A stretch of 64,000 nucleotides of DNA from Endozoicomonas sp. G2_2 (GTDB lineage Bacteria; Pseudomonadota; Gammaproteobacteria; Nevskiales; Salinisphaeraceae): contig NZ_JAGHQU010000017.1 in NCBI RefSeq assembly GCF_017744135.1, positions 1 to 64,000 of the forward strand. Reading direction: 5' to 3'. This document shows positions 32,466 to 41,920 of this stretch, piece after piece. A program made the translations under genes and the position numbers. Position 1 is the first letter of the stretch. The number at the start of each line of letters is the position of its first letter. The notes below the pieces were generated by a model. The model had not been told where the DNA came from and ran no database searches. It was given only the letters and a program-made list of their open reading frames with translations.

Positions 32466-33467
32466 TCAGTGCGCGGTTTCCGCGGCCTTGGTTTCACGCA
32501 CGAGATTACGGGCGATCTGCTCGACGGTTACGGCCGGCACCTCGCCCACCACGGTGATCTGGGTATCCTCGACCACATGACCGAAGGCGTTGACCGCACC
32601 CATGGTGGTCGCGCCTTCCAGGGGTTTGCGCAGGCCGGCCGGCGCAATGAACGCCGAGACCGTGGCCACGCCGTCGGTGAACAGCATCTGACGCACGAAA
32701 CCGGACTCGGTCACGCGACGCACGCCGTCCTCGGCCAGTTCGAACCCGGGCGGCAGATCCGTGGGTTTCCACGCATCTTCGGAGACCGGCTTGTCTTCGA
32801 CCTGGACCGCTTGGTGCTTGACCACACGAAAGCCTTCGATGTCGTAGCCCGGCTCGAACTCGCTGTCGGCAATGGCATCGGGAAAGTCGATCTGCGTGAA
32901 CATGAGCTGCTCGAGCACCTCGTTGTCGCGCATGAGATCGAGCTTGAGCGGCAAGCGGGTCTGCTCATCGATGAGCATGCGATAGCCGTAGCGAAACGCG
33001 TCACGCGGCTCGATTCGCACGAGGCGCCCGATACGGTCCGCGAGCCGGCGCTGACCCATGTCGCTCACGGTGTAGTGTTCGCGCATCCGCTCGGCCGAAA
33101 ACTGGGCGACGCTGCCGAGCAGGCTTTCGCGCTTGTGGCGGGAGATCAACACCACTTCACTGTTCGGCAGAATGGAGGTCACCACACCGCCGCGACGAAT
33201 GACTTCGCGCGGCTGGCCGGTCAGCGAGACGAGTCGTTCCTGCTCCAGCCCGTCGCTGTAGCGGTGGATCACCCGAAGTGTGTCGAGCTGACCTTCGCGC
33301 AGATAAACCAGAATCCCGCGATAGTTTTCGCTGCGTACGGCCTGCGAGGCATTACCCAACAGGTCGTTGAGCGAACTCTTGGACGGTGCGTCGTCGGCGG
33401 CGTGGGCAGTGCCGGCAAGCGCGGTGAAGACGAACAACCATAGGAACGCTGAAAGCGCTCGTGTCAC
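32466..33467 (-). CDS. rseB: Sigma-E regulatory periplasmic protein RseB/MucB
   Basis: A 333-residue periplasmic protein with a signal peptide (cleavage near AHAADD) and the two-domain MucB/RseB fold related to LolA. It binds the periplasmic part of RseA/MucA and shields it from proteolysis until misfolded proteins or lipopolysaccharide displace it. Typical segments include NYRGILVYLREGQLDTLRVIHRYSDG and VVLISR. The start overlaps rseA by four bases. Confidence 0.93.
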   Translation of the reverse strand: MTRALSAFLWLFVFTALAGTAHAADDAPSKSSLNDLLGNASQAVRSENYRGILVYLREGQLDTLRVIHRYSDGLEQERLVSLTGQPREVIRRGGVVTSILPNSEVVLISRHKRESLLGSVAQFSAERMREHYTVSDMGQRRLADRIGRLVRIEPRDAFRYGYRMLIDEQTRLPLKLDLMRDNEVLEQLMFTQIDFPDAIADSEFEPGYDIEGFRVVKHQAVQVEDKPVSEDAWKPTDLPPGFELAEDGVRRVTESGFVRQMLFTDGVATVSAFIAPAGLRKPLEGATTMGAVNAFGHVVEDTQITVVGEVPAVTVEQIARNLVRETKAAETAH

Positions 33468-34144
33468 TGCGTCGTTTCCTGCCCATAAGTGGCCACGCGA
33501 ACAAAACCGGGTGTGGTTCCGGACATGCCGTAGCCCCGTGCCAGCCCGTTGTGCTCGACCAGATAGCCGTTGAGTTCATCCTGGAGGTCCGGGTCCGACA
33601 CCGACCAATGGTCCGCGGGCCCTTGCTGAATCGCCGCGCTGCTCGGCCCGGCCTTGCGCAGCATATCGCTCGACAATTCATTGGAGGCGACCATTTCGCC
33701 GGCACCGCCGGCCGACGCGGCCGCCACCGGCGACGCGGCGCTGCTCGCCGTGGAGGCGACAGTCGCCCCCGGGGCCGTACCGCCAGCGCCATCGCGCTGG
33801 AGCGGGTTACTGACCAGCAACACGATGCCCGCCGCGGAAGCCACTGCGGCGAGCCCGGCCATGCTGCGCCAGCGGCGGCGTGCAGCCACCCGCATGGGAA
33901 CGACACGGCGCGCGGCCATCGACTCGGGCTTGTCGTCGGCAATGGCGGCCATCACGCGCGAGGAGAAGTCCTGATCGAGCGGCACCGCGATCTCGCCGCT
34001 GTGCGCCCGCAGCGTGGTGCGAAGCCAGTGCTGGCGGCCCCAGCTGTCGCGCAGCTGGTTATCGCGCAGCAACGCGCTGATCACCGAGTCGGCTTCGTCG
34101 CGTGTCGCCTCGCCATCCAGGAATGCGGAAAACTGCTCGTTCAT
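33464..34144 (-). CDS. rseA: Anti-sigma-E factor RseA/MucA
   Basis: A 226-residue inner-membrane anti-sigma factor. The cytoplasmic N-terminus (MNEQFSAFLDGEATRDEADSVI) matches the RseA sigma-binding domain, a single membrane helix lies near residues 104-122 (SMAGLAAVASAAGIVLLVS), and the remainder is periplasmic, with an Ala/Ser-rich stretch. Regulated intramembrane proteolysis of such proteins frees the sigma factor. The start at 34144 is seven bases after the rpoE stop. Confidence 0.92.
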   Translation of the reverse strand: MNEQFSAFLDGEATRDEADSVISALLRDNQLRDSWGRQHWLRTTLRAHSGEIAVPLDQDFSSRVMAAIADDKPESMAARRVVPMRVAARRRWRSMAGLAAVASAAGIVLLVSNPLQRDGAGGTAPGATVASTASSAASPVAAASAGGAGEMVASNELSSDMLRKAGPSSAAIQQGPADHWSVSDPDLQDELNGYLVEHNGLARGYGMSGTTPGFVRVATYGQETTQ

Positions 34145-34151
34145 GCTGACC

Positions 34152-34727
34152 TCACTTGTCCGAAAGGGACACCAGTTTCTGCTCGATCGCCGCGCGTGCA
34201 CGAAATATACGCGATCGTACCGTACCTACCGGGCAATCCATTGATTGTGCGATCTCTTCGTAGCTCATGCCATCCAGTTCGCGGAGCATGATCGCGGTGC
34301 GCAGGTCCTCCGGCAGTTCGCCGATGGCCGCGACCACCGCATCCCGGATTTCCTCGCTTTCCAGCAACGCCTCGGGCGTGTCCTGCTCGGAAAAACGGTC
34401 GGCATGACCAAAGGCCTCGGCGTCCGCGACGTCGATGTCCTGACTTGCCGGCCGGCGCGAGCGCGCTACCAGGAAGTTCTTGGCCGTGTTGATCGATATT
34501 CGGTAGAGCCATGTATAGAAAGCGCTATTGCCCTTGAATCCACCCAGTGCCCGGTAGGCCTTGATGAATGCTTCCTGTGCCACGTCCGGCGCATCCGCCG
34601 GATTGACGTAGCGTGCGACCAGCTTTACGACCTTGTGTTGATACTTGCGTATGAGCAAGTCGAACGCGCGGTCGTCGCCGGTCTGGGCACGTGCTACCAG
34701 TTGCTCGTCACTGACGTCTTCAGTCAT
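34152..34727 (-). CDS. rpoE: RNA polymerase sigma-E factor (RpoE/AlgU)
   Basis: A 191-residue group 4 (ECF) sigma factor for envelope stress. Region 2 contains KYQHKVVKLVARYVNPADAPDVAQEAFIKAYRAL and FYTWLYRISINTAKNFL; region 4 contains MLRELDGMSYEEIAQSMDCPVGTVRSRIFRAR. It heads the rpoE-rseA-rseB-mucD operon and a sigma-E-type promoter lies 91 bases upstream of its start, indicating autoregulation. Confidence 0.96.
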   Translation of the reverse strand: MTEDVSDEQLVARAQTGDDRAFDLLIRKYQHKVVKLVARYVNPADAPDVAQEAFIKAYRALGGFKGNSAFYTWLYRISINTAKNFLVARSRRPASQDIDVADAEAFGHADRFSEQDTPEALLESEEIRDAVVAAIGELPEDLRTAIMLRELDGMSYEEIAQSMDCPVGTVRSRIFRARAAIEQKLVSLSDK

Positions 34728-34817
34728 CTAGATGCAGCGCCGAGCAACCGTGAAGCAGGAGCAATCGATGCGCGAATTCACCTCGTGTTTGTGGCGCGTC
34801 AAATCGCCGTCACACAC

Positions 34818-34844
34818 GTAGACCGCGGATTCAACAATAAGTTC
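34818..34844 (-). promoter_or_regulatory. Sigma-E-type promoter of the rpoE operon
   Basis: On the minus strand GAACTT (34839-34844) is followed after 16 bases by TCTAC (34818-34822). This matches the sigma-E consensus of GAACTT and TCTGA or TCTAA with a 16-17 base spacer. It points at rpoE and lies in the rpoE-nadB divergent gap. Confidence 0.75.
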
Positions 34845-34949
34845 GCTATGAATTTGCGCTATGCTGCCAGCGGTCATCTGCCTGCCACACATTCGAATGG
34901 GACGCCTCGCGTCGAGGCGCTCAGTCTATCGACGCAATCACGTTTCGTC

Positions 34950-36614
34950 ATGCCAGACACCGATTCACAGCCTTACCCGCGGTTCGATGTCGTCGTCGTT
35001 GGCAGCGGCGCGGCCGGTCTTACCCTGGCCCTGCGGCTGGCGCACAGCGGACAGCGAATCGCGGTTATTTCCAAGGGCGCGCTTGCCGAAGGCAGCACGC
35101 TCTACGCCCAGGGCGGCATCTCGGCCGTGCTCGATGCCGACGACAGCGTGGAAGCCCATGTGGCCGATACCCTCGCCGCCGGTGCCGGCCTGTGCGACGA
35201 AGCCGCGGTGCGTCATACCGTGTCGCACTCGCGCGAGGCGATCGAGTGGCTGATCGATCGAGGCGTGCCCTTTACCCGTGCCGACGGCAATGAGGGCGAT
35301 GCCGGCTATGCGTATCACCTGAACCGTGAAGGCGGCCACAGCCATCGCCGCATCATTCACGCCGAGGACGCCACTGGCCGCGCAGTGGAAACCACGCTGG
35401 AAGGCCTGACCCGCAAGACGCCCGAGATCACGGTGTTCGAACACCACATGGCGGTCGAGCTGATCATGATGGCCGACGACGACGAGCCGCGCGGACGTTG
35501 TCGGGGCGTGTATGTGCTGGATATCAAAGCCGACGTCGTCCGCACCTTCGCCGCCGACCGCGTGGTGCTCGCGACCGGCGGCGCGAATCTGGTCTATCTC
35601 TACAGCAGCAATCCGCATGCCGCGAGCGGCGATGGCATCGCGATGGCCTGGCGGGCCGGCGCGCGGGTCGCGAACATGGAATTCATGCAGTTTCACCCGA
35701 CCTGCCTGTTCCATCCGCAGGCACGGTCGTTCCTGATCAGCGAAGCGCTGCGCGGCGAAGGTGCGGTTCTGCGCCTGGCCGACGGCAGCCGCTTCATGCC
35801 CCGCCACGATGCCCGCGCCGAACTCGCGCCGCGTGACGTCGTCGCCCGCGCGATCGACGCGGAAATGAAACGTACCGGCCAGCCGCATGTCTGGCTGGAT
35901 ATCACGCATCACGACAAGGCCTTCATCGAGAAACACTTTCCCGGCATCAATCAGCGCTGCCTGGAACTCGGCCTCGACATGAGCCGCGACCCGCTGCCCG
36001 TGGTTCCCGCGGCACACTACACCTGCGGCGGTGTGATCACGGACCTCGCCGGCCGCACGGACATTGCCGGTGTCTACGCGGTGGGCGAATGCGCATTTAC
36101 CGGCCTTCACGGCGCGAATCGCATGGCCAGCAACTCGTTGCTGGAATGCATCGTCTACGCCAGCGCGGCCGCGGCGGATATCGCTACACGCGACGAAACA
36201 CTCGAGCCACTGGCGCTACCGAGCTGGGACGAATCCCGCGTTACGGATTCGGACGAGGAAGTGATCGTCGCGCACAACTGGCAGGAGCTGCGACGCTTCA
36301 TGTGGGACTATGTCGGCATCGTCCGCACCACCAAGCGGCTGGAACGCGCGCTGCACCGCATCGAACTGCTGCGACGCGAAATTCACGATTATTACGGTAG
36401 CTTCCGCGTCACCCCTGGCCTGCTGGAACTGCGCAACCTCGCCCAGCTGGCGGAGTTGATCATTCGCAGCGCGCTGGATCGGCGTGAAAGCCGTGGTCTT
36501 CATTTCATCCGCGACTACCCGCACACCCTGCCACGCGCCATGCATACGGTGCTCTCGCCCGAGCCGAAGCGAACCGCGAACGGCGGATTCGGGGTGAGCT
36601 ATCGTCCGCTCTGA
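34950..36614 (+). CDS. nadB: L-aspartate oxidase
   Basis: Oxidises L-aspartate to iminoaspartate in NAD synthesis. The 554-residue flavoprotein has the FAD dinucleotide motif VVVGSGAAGLTLAL near the N-terminus, YAQGGISAV, HDARAELAPRDVVARAI, and GEVA-type GECAFTGLHGANRMASNSLLE. It resembles SdhA but ends with the NadB helical domain. The ATG at 34950 (MPDTDSQPYPRFD) lies just before the FAD motif; the frame is open far upstream through the divergent rpoE region and that part is not coding. Its 3' end overlaps the opposing hydrolase gene by 16 bases. Confidence 0.95.
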   Translation: MPDTDSQPYPRFDVVVVGSGAAGLTLALRLAHSGQRIAVISKGALAEGSTLYAQGGISAVLDADDSVEAHVADTLAAGAGLCDEAAVRHTVSHSREAIEWLIDRGVPFTRADGNEGDAGYAYHLNREGGHSHRRIIHAEDATGRAVETTLEGLTRKTPEITVFEHHMAVELIMMADDDEPRGRCRGVYVLDIKADVVRTFAADRVVLATGGANLVYLYSSNPHAASGDGIAMAWRAGARVANMEFMQFHPTCLFHPQARSFLISEALRGEGAVLRLADGSRFMPRHDARAELAPRDVVARAIDAEMKRTGQPHVWLDITHHDKAFIEKHFPGINQRCLELGLDMSRDPLPVVPAAHYTCGGVITDLAGRTDIAGVYAVGECAFTGLHGANRMASNSLLECIVYASAAAADIATRDETLEPLALPSWDESRVTDSDEEVIVAHNWQELRRFMWDYVGIVRTTKRLERALHRIELLRREIHDYYGSFRVTPGLLELRNLAQLAELIIRSALDRRESRGLHFIRDYPHTLPRAMHTVLSPEPKRTANGGFGVSYRPL

Positions 36615-38068
36615 CCCGCCCTTTCGCTCAGGCATTCGGGCGATGGGTTGATATTGGGCGCGCGCAGGAACGCGGCGACGACACGTTGGGCGCAGCGGTC
36701 GTATAGCGTGGGTACATGGGCGGCGCCCGGAATATCGGTTCTCACGGCGTTTGCGCGCCGCGCCATATAGGCATCGCTCCAGGCCGGAGGCGTTGCCCTG
36801 TCCGCTTGCCCTGTCACCACTAACACGGGCGACGATCGCTTTGTGTCCCTATCGGGCGGCGCCAGGGATGGCACCTGCCAATGCCGGCACGGCACCGTGC
36901 GCCGCGCGGCGTCCAAATAAGGCGCGACATCCGGCGCCTGGGCGATTGCGGCTTGCCATACGGATTCATCGAGCCGTGGCTGCAGCGCACACCGCACGCT
37001 CCAGAACACGGCCTCGCTGCGTTCGGCATCGTTCGCCTGCGCGTCGAGCCGTTCCGCCAGGGGACGAAGCGCGGTCGGGTCACCACGCACCGCGCGCTCG
37101 AGCCGCTGGACGGTGTCGACGACGTGCCCGGGTTCATATGTCGACAGAAGCACCATCACCAGCAGACGGTAAGGCGTGATCCTGAACCGACGCTGCGCCG
37201 ACGGCCTGAGCCCCAGAGTAATAATCGGCGGCGTCGTATAGTAGCGCGCGAGCAGCGTGGCCACGGCGAGGCGCGGATTCGTCGACGCACAGCCACGCTC
37301 GCTGCAGACGCGCACCAGCTCATCGACCGCCCCCTGGAGTTGTAGCGGCAGGGCGGTCGTTTCGTTTTCAGTAAAGGGCACCATGGAATCGAGGATGAGC
37401 GACGCCACGCGCTGTGGATGTCGCTGTTCGAAAAGGCGCGCGATTCTCGTTCCGTAGGAAATTGCCCAGAGATGAGCCTGCTCGATATCGAGCGCGGCCA
37501 TGAGTCCGTACAGATCGCGCAGCTGCGCGCGCGGCCCGAGTGCTTCGGCCGTCGCCCTGCCGAGGCGCCACCGGCACTGAATCGCCTCGCGCGATTCTGT
37601 CGCTACTGGCGCATCCGTCGCGAGTGCCTCGGGTAGCCGCCGCGGTATGACCGCGCCGTCCCCACAGGCGGGCCGGGGCCGGCTCTGGCCGGTACCACGC
37701 GGATCGTAGAGGACGATATCGTGCGGCCAGCCCGCATGCTGTTGCCAGTTGCGCCACCGCGCGAGCGCCTCCGGGCCCAGGCCCGCGCTGTCTCCCGGCC
37801 CGCCGGGAAGATGGATCACCGGGGTCGGGTCGATACGCCCCGGCCTGGCACGAAGAACGACGAACCGCAGACGAACCGGCGCCTGGGCCAACGTTTCTCC
37901 GGGATAAAACCATCCACAGGTCATGGCAGCGGCGCTGGCCTGTAGCGCCTGCTGCGGGCAAGCGTCCTCTTCGATATACGGCGCTGCCATGAGCGCGGGC
38001 GCCGAACAGAAGATCAGCGCTACCGCGAGCAGCACCCGCGAGACCGCTCTTGGTCTAGGGCCGCGCAC
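36599..38068 (-). CDS. Secreted alpha/beta hydrolase with TAP-like C-terminus
   Basis: A 489-residue hydrolase with a signal peptide (hydrophobic residues 9-27, cleavage near LMAAP). The oxyanion segment is LPGGPGDSAG, the nucleophile elbow is WAISYGTRIA, and the C-terminal part has PVLVVTGQADRATPP (Asp) and PGAAHVPTL (His), as in proline iminopeptidase and tripeptidyl aminopeptidase relatives. The elbow lacks the first Gly of GxSxG. It probably acts on peptides or esters in the periplasm; the substrate is unknown. It overlaps ygfX at its start and nadB at its end. Confidence 0.85.
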   Translation of the reverse strand: MRGPRPRAVSRVLLAVALIFCSAPALMAAPYIEEDACPQQALQASAAAMTCGWFYPGETLAQAPVRLRFVVLRARPGRIDPTPVIHLPGGPGDSAGLGPEALARWRNWQQHAGWPHDIVLYDPRGTGQSRPRPACGDGAVIPRRLPEALATDAPVATESREAIQCRWRLGRATAEALGPRAQLRDLYGLMAALDIEQAHLWAISYGTRIARLFEQRHPQRVASLILDSMVPFTENETTALPLQLQGAVDELVRVCSERGCASTNPRLAVATLLARYYTTPPIITLGLRPSAQRRFRITPYRLLVMVLLSTYEPGHVVDTVQRLERAVRGDPTALRPLAERLDAQANDAERSEAVFWSVRCALQPRLDESVWQAAIAQAPDVAPYLDAARRTVPCRHWQVPSLAPPDRDTKRSSPVLVVTGQADRATPPAWSDAYMARRANAVRTDIPGAAHVPTLYDRCAQRVVAAFLRAPNINPSPECLSERAGQSGR

Positions 38069-38525
38069 GCAGACTCGTGCGCTCGCGCGATTGCGTAATC
38101 GTCAGCCGTGCACGCAGATGGCGATGCCCGTCTTCGCTTAGCGCATCGCGAAAAAGCGCGCATGAATACACGCGCAGACGCGCCTGTGCAGGACGTAACC
38201 CAAGACAGACGAGATGATGGCCGACACACACGGCGCTCGTGACCTGGCCCTCATGCCAGTTGCCGGATGCGGTCTGCCAGTGCCACACCCCATCGCCGCC
38301 GCAGCGCAGGCGAACGATGGCCCCGGACGTGCGCAGGCCGGCGCGCCGCCATGCATACGTGCCTGCTATAGCGATACCGGGCAGGAGCAAGGCTATCGGC
38401 GGCCGGTAGACCGCAATTGTGGCGATGATTACCGCCGCGCTGGCATGAAGCAGCAACGCAAGATATTGCAGGGTCGCCGATGGCCGCACGCGCAGGTGCA
38501 GCGTATCCGCGAACGGGTTGGTCAC
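38055..38525 (-). CDS. ygfX: YgfX (CptA) family membrane protein
   Basis: A 156-residue inner-membrane protein with two adjacent hydrophobic segments (residues about 20-40 and 42-60) and a cytoplasmic C-terminal region. YgfX is usually encoded directly after sdhE, as here with three bases between, and in E. coli was described as the toxin partner of YgfY/SdhE acting on the cytoskeleton; that toxin role is debated since SdhE was shown to be a flavinylation factor. Sequence conservation is low in this family, so the call leans on position and topology. Confidence 0.8.
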   Translation of the reverse strand: MTNPFADTLHLRVRPSATLQYLALLLHASAAVIIATIAVYRPPIALLLPGIAIAGTYAWRRAGLRTSGAIVRLRCGGDGVWHWQTASGNWHEGQVTSAVCVGHHLVCLGLRPAQARLRVYSCALFRDALSEDGHRHLRARLTITQSRERTSLRARP

Positions 38526-38528
38526 GAC

Positions 38529-38786
38529 CTAGCGGCTCACGCCCTGCGGCCGTTGGAACTGGCGGATCCGCGAGAGCAGATCGGCCTGAAGCGCATGGGA
38601 CGGCTCTGCCCGCCCCATGACCAGCATGTAGAGATCCGGGTCTTCCATTTCGACGAGTTCGAGCAGGCCTGCGCGTTCGCGTTCGTCAAGGTCATCGTAT
38701 TCACCCGCGATGAAGCGTTCGAGCAATACGTCGAGTTCTTTCATGCCGCGACGGCAAAGCCAGCGTATACGAGATTTTTCGCTCAT
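38529..38786 (-). CDS. sdhE: FAD assembly factor SdhE
   Basis: An 85-residue helical protein that promotes covalent attachment of FAD to succinate dehydrogenase SdhA. The conserved motif RRGMKELDVLLERF (residues about 13-26, with the essential RGxxE) is present. It lies just downstream of sdhB, separated by a hairpin terminator, and is followed by ygfX. A second flavinylation-type factor (SdhAF4 homologue) is encoded at the other end of the sdh cluster. Confidence 0.95.
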   Translation of the reverse strand: MSEKSRIRWLCRRGMKELDVLLERFIAGEYDDLDERERAGLLELVEMEDPDLYMLVMGRAEPSHALQADLLSRIRQFQRPQGVSR

Positions 38787-38817
38787 GGATTACCTGTAGC
38801 CGGGCGCGCGACCCGAT

Positions 38818-38845
38818 GAAAACGGCCCGCGTCGAGGCGGGCCGT
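38818..38845 (-). terminator. Terminator-like hairpin after sdhB
   Basis: ACGGCCCGC (38822-38830) pairs with GCGGGCCGT (38837-38845) across a six-base loop, and the minus strand continues with a run of four T. It lies between sdhB and sdhE and would end or attenuate sdh transcription before sdhE-ygfX. Confidence 0.65.
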
Positions 38846-38857
38846 ATGCGATCGAAC

Positions 38858-39637
38858 CTAGCCGCGGCGTTCGAGCAGCAGCTTCTTGGTTTCCTGGATG
38901 GCCTTTGCCGGGTTCAAGCCCTTTGGGCAGGTATTGGTGCAGTTCATGATCGTATGGCACCGATACAGCTTGAACGGGTCTTCCAGATCGTCGAGCCGAT
39001 CGCCCGTGGCCTCGTCGCGCGAATCCACGATCCAGCGATAGGCCTGCAACAGCACCGCCGGGCCGAGATAGCGCTCGGGGTTCCACCAGTAGCTCGGGCA
39101 CGCGGTGGAGCAGCAGGCGCAGAGAATGCACTCGTACAGGCCATCGAGCTTGGCGCGATCTTCCGGCGTCTGCAGACGCTCACGGGTCGGGGCCGGGGTG
39201 TCGGTCTTGATCCACGGCTCGATGGATTCGAGCTGCGCGTAGAAATGGGTCAGGTCCGGCACCAGGTCCTTTACCACCGGCATGTGTGGCAACGGGTAGA
39301 TGCGTACGTCGCCTTCGATGTCGGTAATGCGCTGCGTGCACGCCAGCGTGTTCTTGCCGTCGATGTTGAACGCGCAGGAGCCACAAATGCCTTCGCGGCA
39401 CGAGCGCCGGAACGTCAAGGTCGGATCGATCTCGTTCTTGATCTTGATGACGGCATCGAGAACCATCGGCCCGCACTTGTCGAGGTCGATGGTGAAACTG
39501 TCCACGCGCGGGTTCTCGCCGGACTCCGGTTCCCAGCGATAGATGCGGAACGTCTTGGTATTCGTCGCCCCCTGGGGCGCGTCGAACTTCTTGCCCTTGG
39601 CAACCCGCGAGTTTTTCGGCAGTCGAAATTCAGCCAT
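38858..39637 (-). CDS. sdhB: Succinate dehydrogenase iron-sulfur subunit
   Basis: Carries electrons from SdhA to the membrane anchor through three clusters. The 259-residue protein shows ligands for [2Fe-2S] ([21 protein letters not shown]), [4Fe-4S] ([17 protein letters not shown]) and [3Fe-4S] ([17 protein letters not shown]). Cytoplasmic face of the inner membrane. It follows sdhA after 61 bases that hold a strong hairpin. Confidence 0.97.
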   Translation of the reverse strand: MAEFRLPKNSRVAKGKKFDAPQGATNTKTFRIYRWEPESGENPRVDSFTIDLDKCGPMVLDAVIKIKNEIDPTLTFRRSCREGICGSCAFNIDGKNTLACTQRITDIEGDVRIYPLPHMPVVKDLVPDLTHFYAQLESIEPWIKTDTPAPTRERLQTPEDRAKLDGLYECILCACCSTACPSYWWNPERYLGPAVLLQAYRWIVDSRDEATGDRLDDLEDPFKLYRCHTIMNCTNTCPKGLNPAKAIQETKKLLLERRG

Positions 39638-39662
39638 GACAGGCCTCCATTACTCAAAGACG

Positions 39663-39687
39663 AGCCGCCGGCACACACTGCCGGCGG
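39663..39687 (-). repeat. Hairpin in the sdhA-sdhB gap
   Basis: GCCGCCGGCA (39663-39672) and TGCCGGCGGC (39678-39687) form a perfect 10-bp stem with a five-base loop. There is no T-run on the minus strand, so an mRNA-stabilising or processing structure is more likely than a terminator. Confidence 0.6.
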
Positions 39688-39698
39688 CCATAATATTG

Positions 39699-41489
39699 TC
39701 AGTAGGTACGCTTTTTCGGCGGAATGTGCTGCATGTCGTCCGACATGGGCTGCATGTGCACGGGCCGATAGTCGATGCGCGTATCCGGGCCGCCGTCATG
39801 CCAGATGAGCGTGTGCTTCATCCAGTTCTCGTCGTCGCGCTCGGTGTACTCTTCGTGGGCGTGCGCACCCCGGCTCTCCTTGCGGTTGGCCGCCGCGTGC
39901 ATCGTCGTGATCGCACAGCCAAGCAGGTTCTCGAGTTCCAGGGTCTCGACCAGGTCGCTGTTCCAGGTCATGGAGCGATCGGTCACGCCCACGTTGGCAA
40001 ACGCTTCGACCTCCTTGCTGATCTGCTCGGCGCCGGTATCCAGGCTTTCCGTATTACGGAACACCGCCGCATATTTCTGCATGGAATTCTGCAGGCTTGC
40101 GCGAAGCTCCGCAGTCGGCGTGTCGCCCTTGGCGTGCCGCAGGCGATCGAAGCGGCCCAGGGCCTTTTCTTCCGAGGCCTGAGTATCGCCGCGCGGCGGC
40201 GCGCCCTTCTTGACCACTTCCGTGCAGCGGTGCGCGGCGGCGCGGCCGAACACGACCAGATCCAGCAACGAGTTCGATCCCAGGCGGTTGGCGCCGTGAA
40301 CCGACACACAGCCCGCTTCGCCGACGGCCATCAGGCCCGGCACCACGGAATCCGGGTCGCCGTCCTTGAGCGTGACCACTTCGCCAAACGCGTTGGTCGG
40401 CACACCGCCCATGTTGTAGTGCACCGTCGGCAGCACCGGGATCGGCTCCTTGGTGGCGTCAACGCCGGAAAAAATCATCGCGGTTTCGGTGATACCCGGA
40501 AGGCGCTCATGCAGCACTTCCGGGCCGAGATGCTCGAGGTGCAGCAGCGTATGGTCCTTGTTTTCGCCCACGCCACGGCCTTCGTTGATCTCCACCGTTT
40601 CGGCACGGCTGACCACGTCGCGCGACGCTAGATCCTTGGCGTTCGGCGCGTAGCGCTCCATGAAGCGCTCGCCTTCGGAGTTGGTGAGATAACCGCCCTC
40701 ACCGCGCGCGCCTTCGGTAATCAGGCAACCTGCGCCGTAGATGCCGGTCGGGTGGAATTGCACGAACTCCGGATCCTGCAGCGGCAGGCCGGCGCGCAGC
40801 GCCATGCCCATGCCGTCGCCGGTGCACGTATGCGCCGATGTACAGGAGAAGTAGGCACGACCGTAGCCACCGGTCGCCAGAATCACCTGCTGGGCGCGAA
40901 AACGATGCAGCTGGCCGCCCTGCAGATCCCACGCCAGCACGCCGCGGCATTCGCCGTCCTCGGTCATCAGCAGATCGATGGCGAAGTATTCGATGAAGAA
41001 CTCGGCCCGCGCCTTGAGCGACTGCTGGTAGAGCGTATGCAGCAGCGCATGCCCGGTGCGATCCGCCGCAGCGCAGGTGCGCTGCGCGGTGCCTTCGCCG
41101 AAATGCGTGGTCATGCCGCCGAACGGACGCTGATAGATACGCCCGTCTTCCGTGCGCGAGAACGGCACGCCGTCGTGCTCGAGCTCGATGATTGCCGGAA
41201 TGGCTTCCTTGGTCAGGTACTCGATCGCGTCCTGATCGCCGAGCCAGTCGCCGCCCTTGATGGTGTCGTAGGCGTGCCAGCGCCAGTCATCCTCGCCCAT
41301 GTTGCCCAGTGCGGACGCGATACCGCCCTGTGCCGCCACCGTATGGCTGCGGGTGGGGAAGACTTTCGTGATGCAGGCGGTGGAAAGCCCTGCGTCGGCC
41401 AGCCCGCGCGTGGCGCGCAGACCGGAACCACCGGCGCCCACCACCACGACGTCGTGCTGGTGGTCGATGATGTCGTAGCTCTCGCTCAT
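39699..41489 (-). CDS. sdhA: Succinate dehydrogenase flavoprotein subunit
   Basis: Oxidises succinate to fumarate in the TCA cycle and respiratory complex II. The 596-residue protein has the FAD motif [17 protein letters not shown], the covalent-FAD histidine in [11 protein letters not shown], and the active-site region [21 protein letters not shown]. The C-terminus ends in the conserved pattern with KKRTY. The start at 41489 ([13 protein letters not shown]) shares one base with the sdhD stop; the open frame further upstream overlaps sdhD and is not coding. Confidence 0.97.
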   Translation of the reverse strand: MSESYDIIDHQHDVVVVGAGGSGLRATRGLADAGLSTACITKVFPTRSHTVAAQGGIASALGNMGEDDWRWHAYDTIKGGDWLGDQDAIEYLTKEAIPAIIELEHDGVPFSRTEDGRIYQRPFGGMTTHFGEGTAQRTCAAADRTGHALLHTLYQQSLKARAEFFIEYFAIDLLMTEDGECRGVLAWDLQGGQLHRFRAQQVILATGGYGRAYFSCTSAHTCTGDGMGMALRAGLPLQDPEFVQFHPTGIYGAGCLITEGARGEGGYLTNSEGERFMERYAPNAKDLASRDVVSRAETVEINEGRGVGENKDHTLLHLEHLGPEVLHERLPGITETAMIFSGVDATKEPIPVLPTVHYNMGGVPTNAFGEVVTLKDGDPDSVVPGLMAVGEAGCVSVHGANRLGSNSLLDLVVFGRAAAHRCTEVVKKGAPPRGDTQASEEKALGRFDRLRHAKGDTPTAELRASLQNSMQKYAAVFRNTESLDTGAEQISKEVEAFANVGVTDRSMTWNSDLVETLELENLLGCAITTMHAAANRKESRGAHAHEEYTERDDENWMKHTLIWHDGGPDTRIDYRPVHMQPMSDDMQHIPPKKRTY

Positions 41490-41875
41490 CAGGCGGCTCC
41501 TACTAGAATCATGATGACGGAAAAGATGGATGCCACGGCGAGCAGGATGTTGACGAGCTGAAACGTGATCAGCAGCGCCATTTTCATGCCTTCGTGGTGA
41601 ATATAGTCTTCCACCACGACCTGCAGGCCGAGCTGCGAGTGGTAGAAGATCGCCGCGAGATAGATCGCCAGCAGCGAGGCCTGGATCGGCGAGGACAGCC
41701 AGTCGGTGACGCTCGAGTAGTCGGCGCCGAGCTGCGAGGCCAGGCAAGCGACGAACCACAGGGTCAGCGGCACCAGTGCGACCGCGCTCACGCGCTGGAC
41801 CCACCAGTGGGTAACCCCCGTCTTGGAACTGCCCAACCCGCGCGCACTCGCGAGTGATGAACGAATACTGCTCAT
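41489..41875 (-). CDS. sdhD: Succinate dehydrogenase membrane anchor subunit D
   Basis: A 128-residue anchor with three membrane helices (residues about 27-47, 62-82 and 97-125). The motif [15 protein letters not shown] and the haem/quinone-side stretch [19 protein letters not shown] are typical of SdhD of the alphaproteobacterial and mitochondrial type. It lies between sdhC and sdhA with one base shared with sdhA. Confidence 0.93.
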   Translation of the reverse strand: MSSIRSSLASARGLGSSKTGVTHWWVQRVSAVALVPLTLWFVACLASQLGADYSSVTDWLSSPIQASLLAIYLAAIFYHSQLGLQVVVEDYIHHEGMKMALLITFQLVNILLAVASIFSVIMILVGAA

Positions 41876-41920
41876 TTCAAAGTCTCCCGGAACACGAAAT
41901 CGATGGGGATCGGGCCCTGC

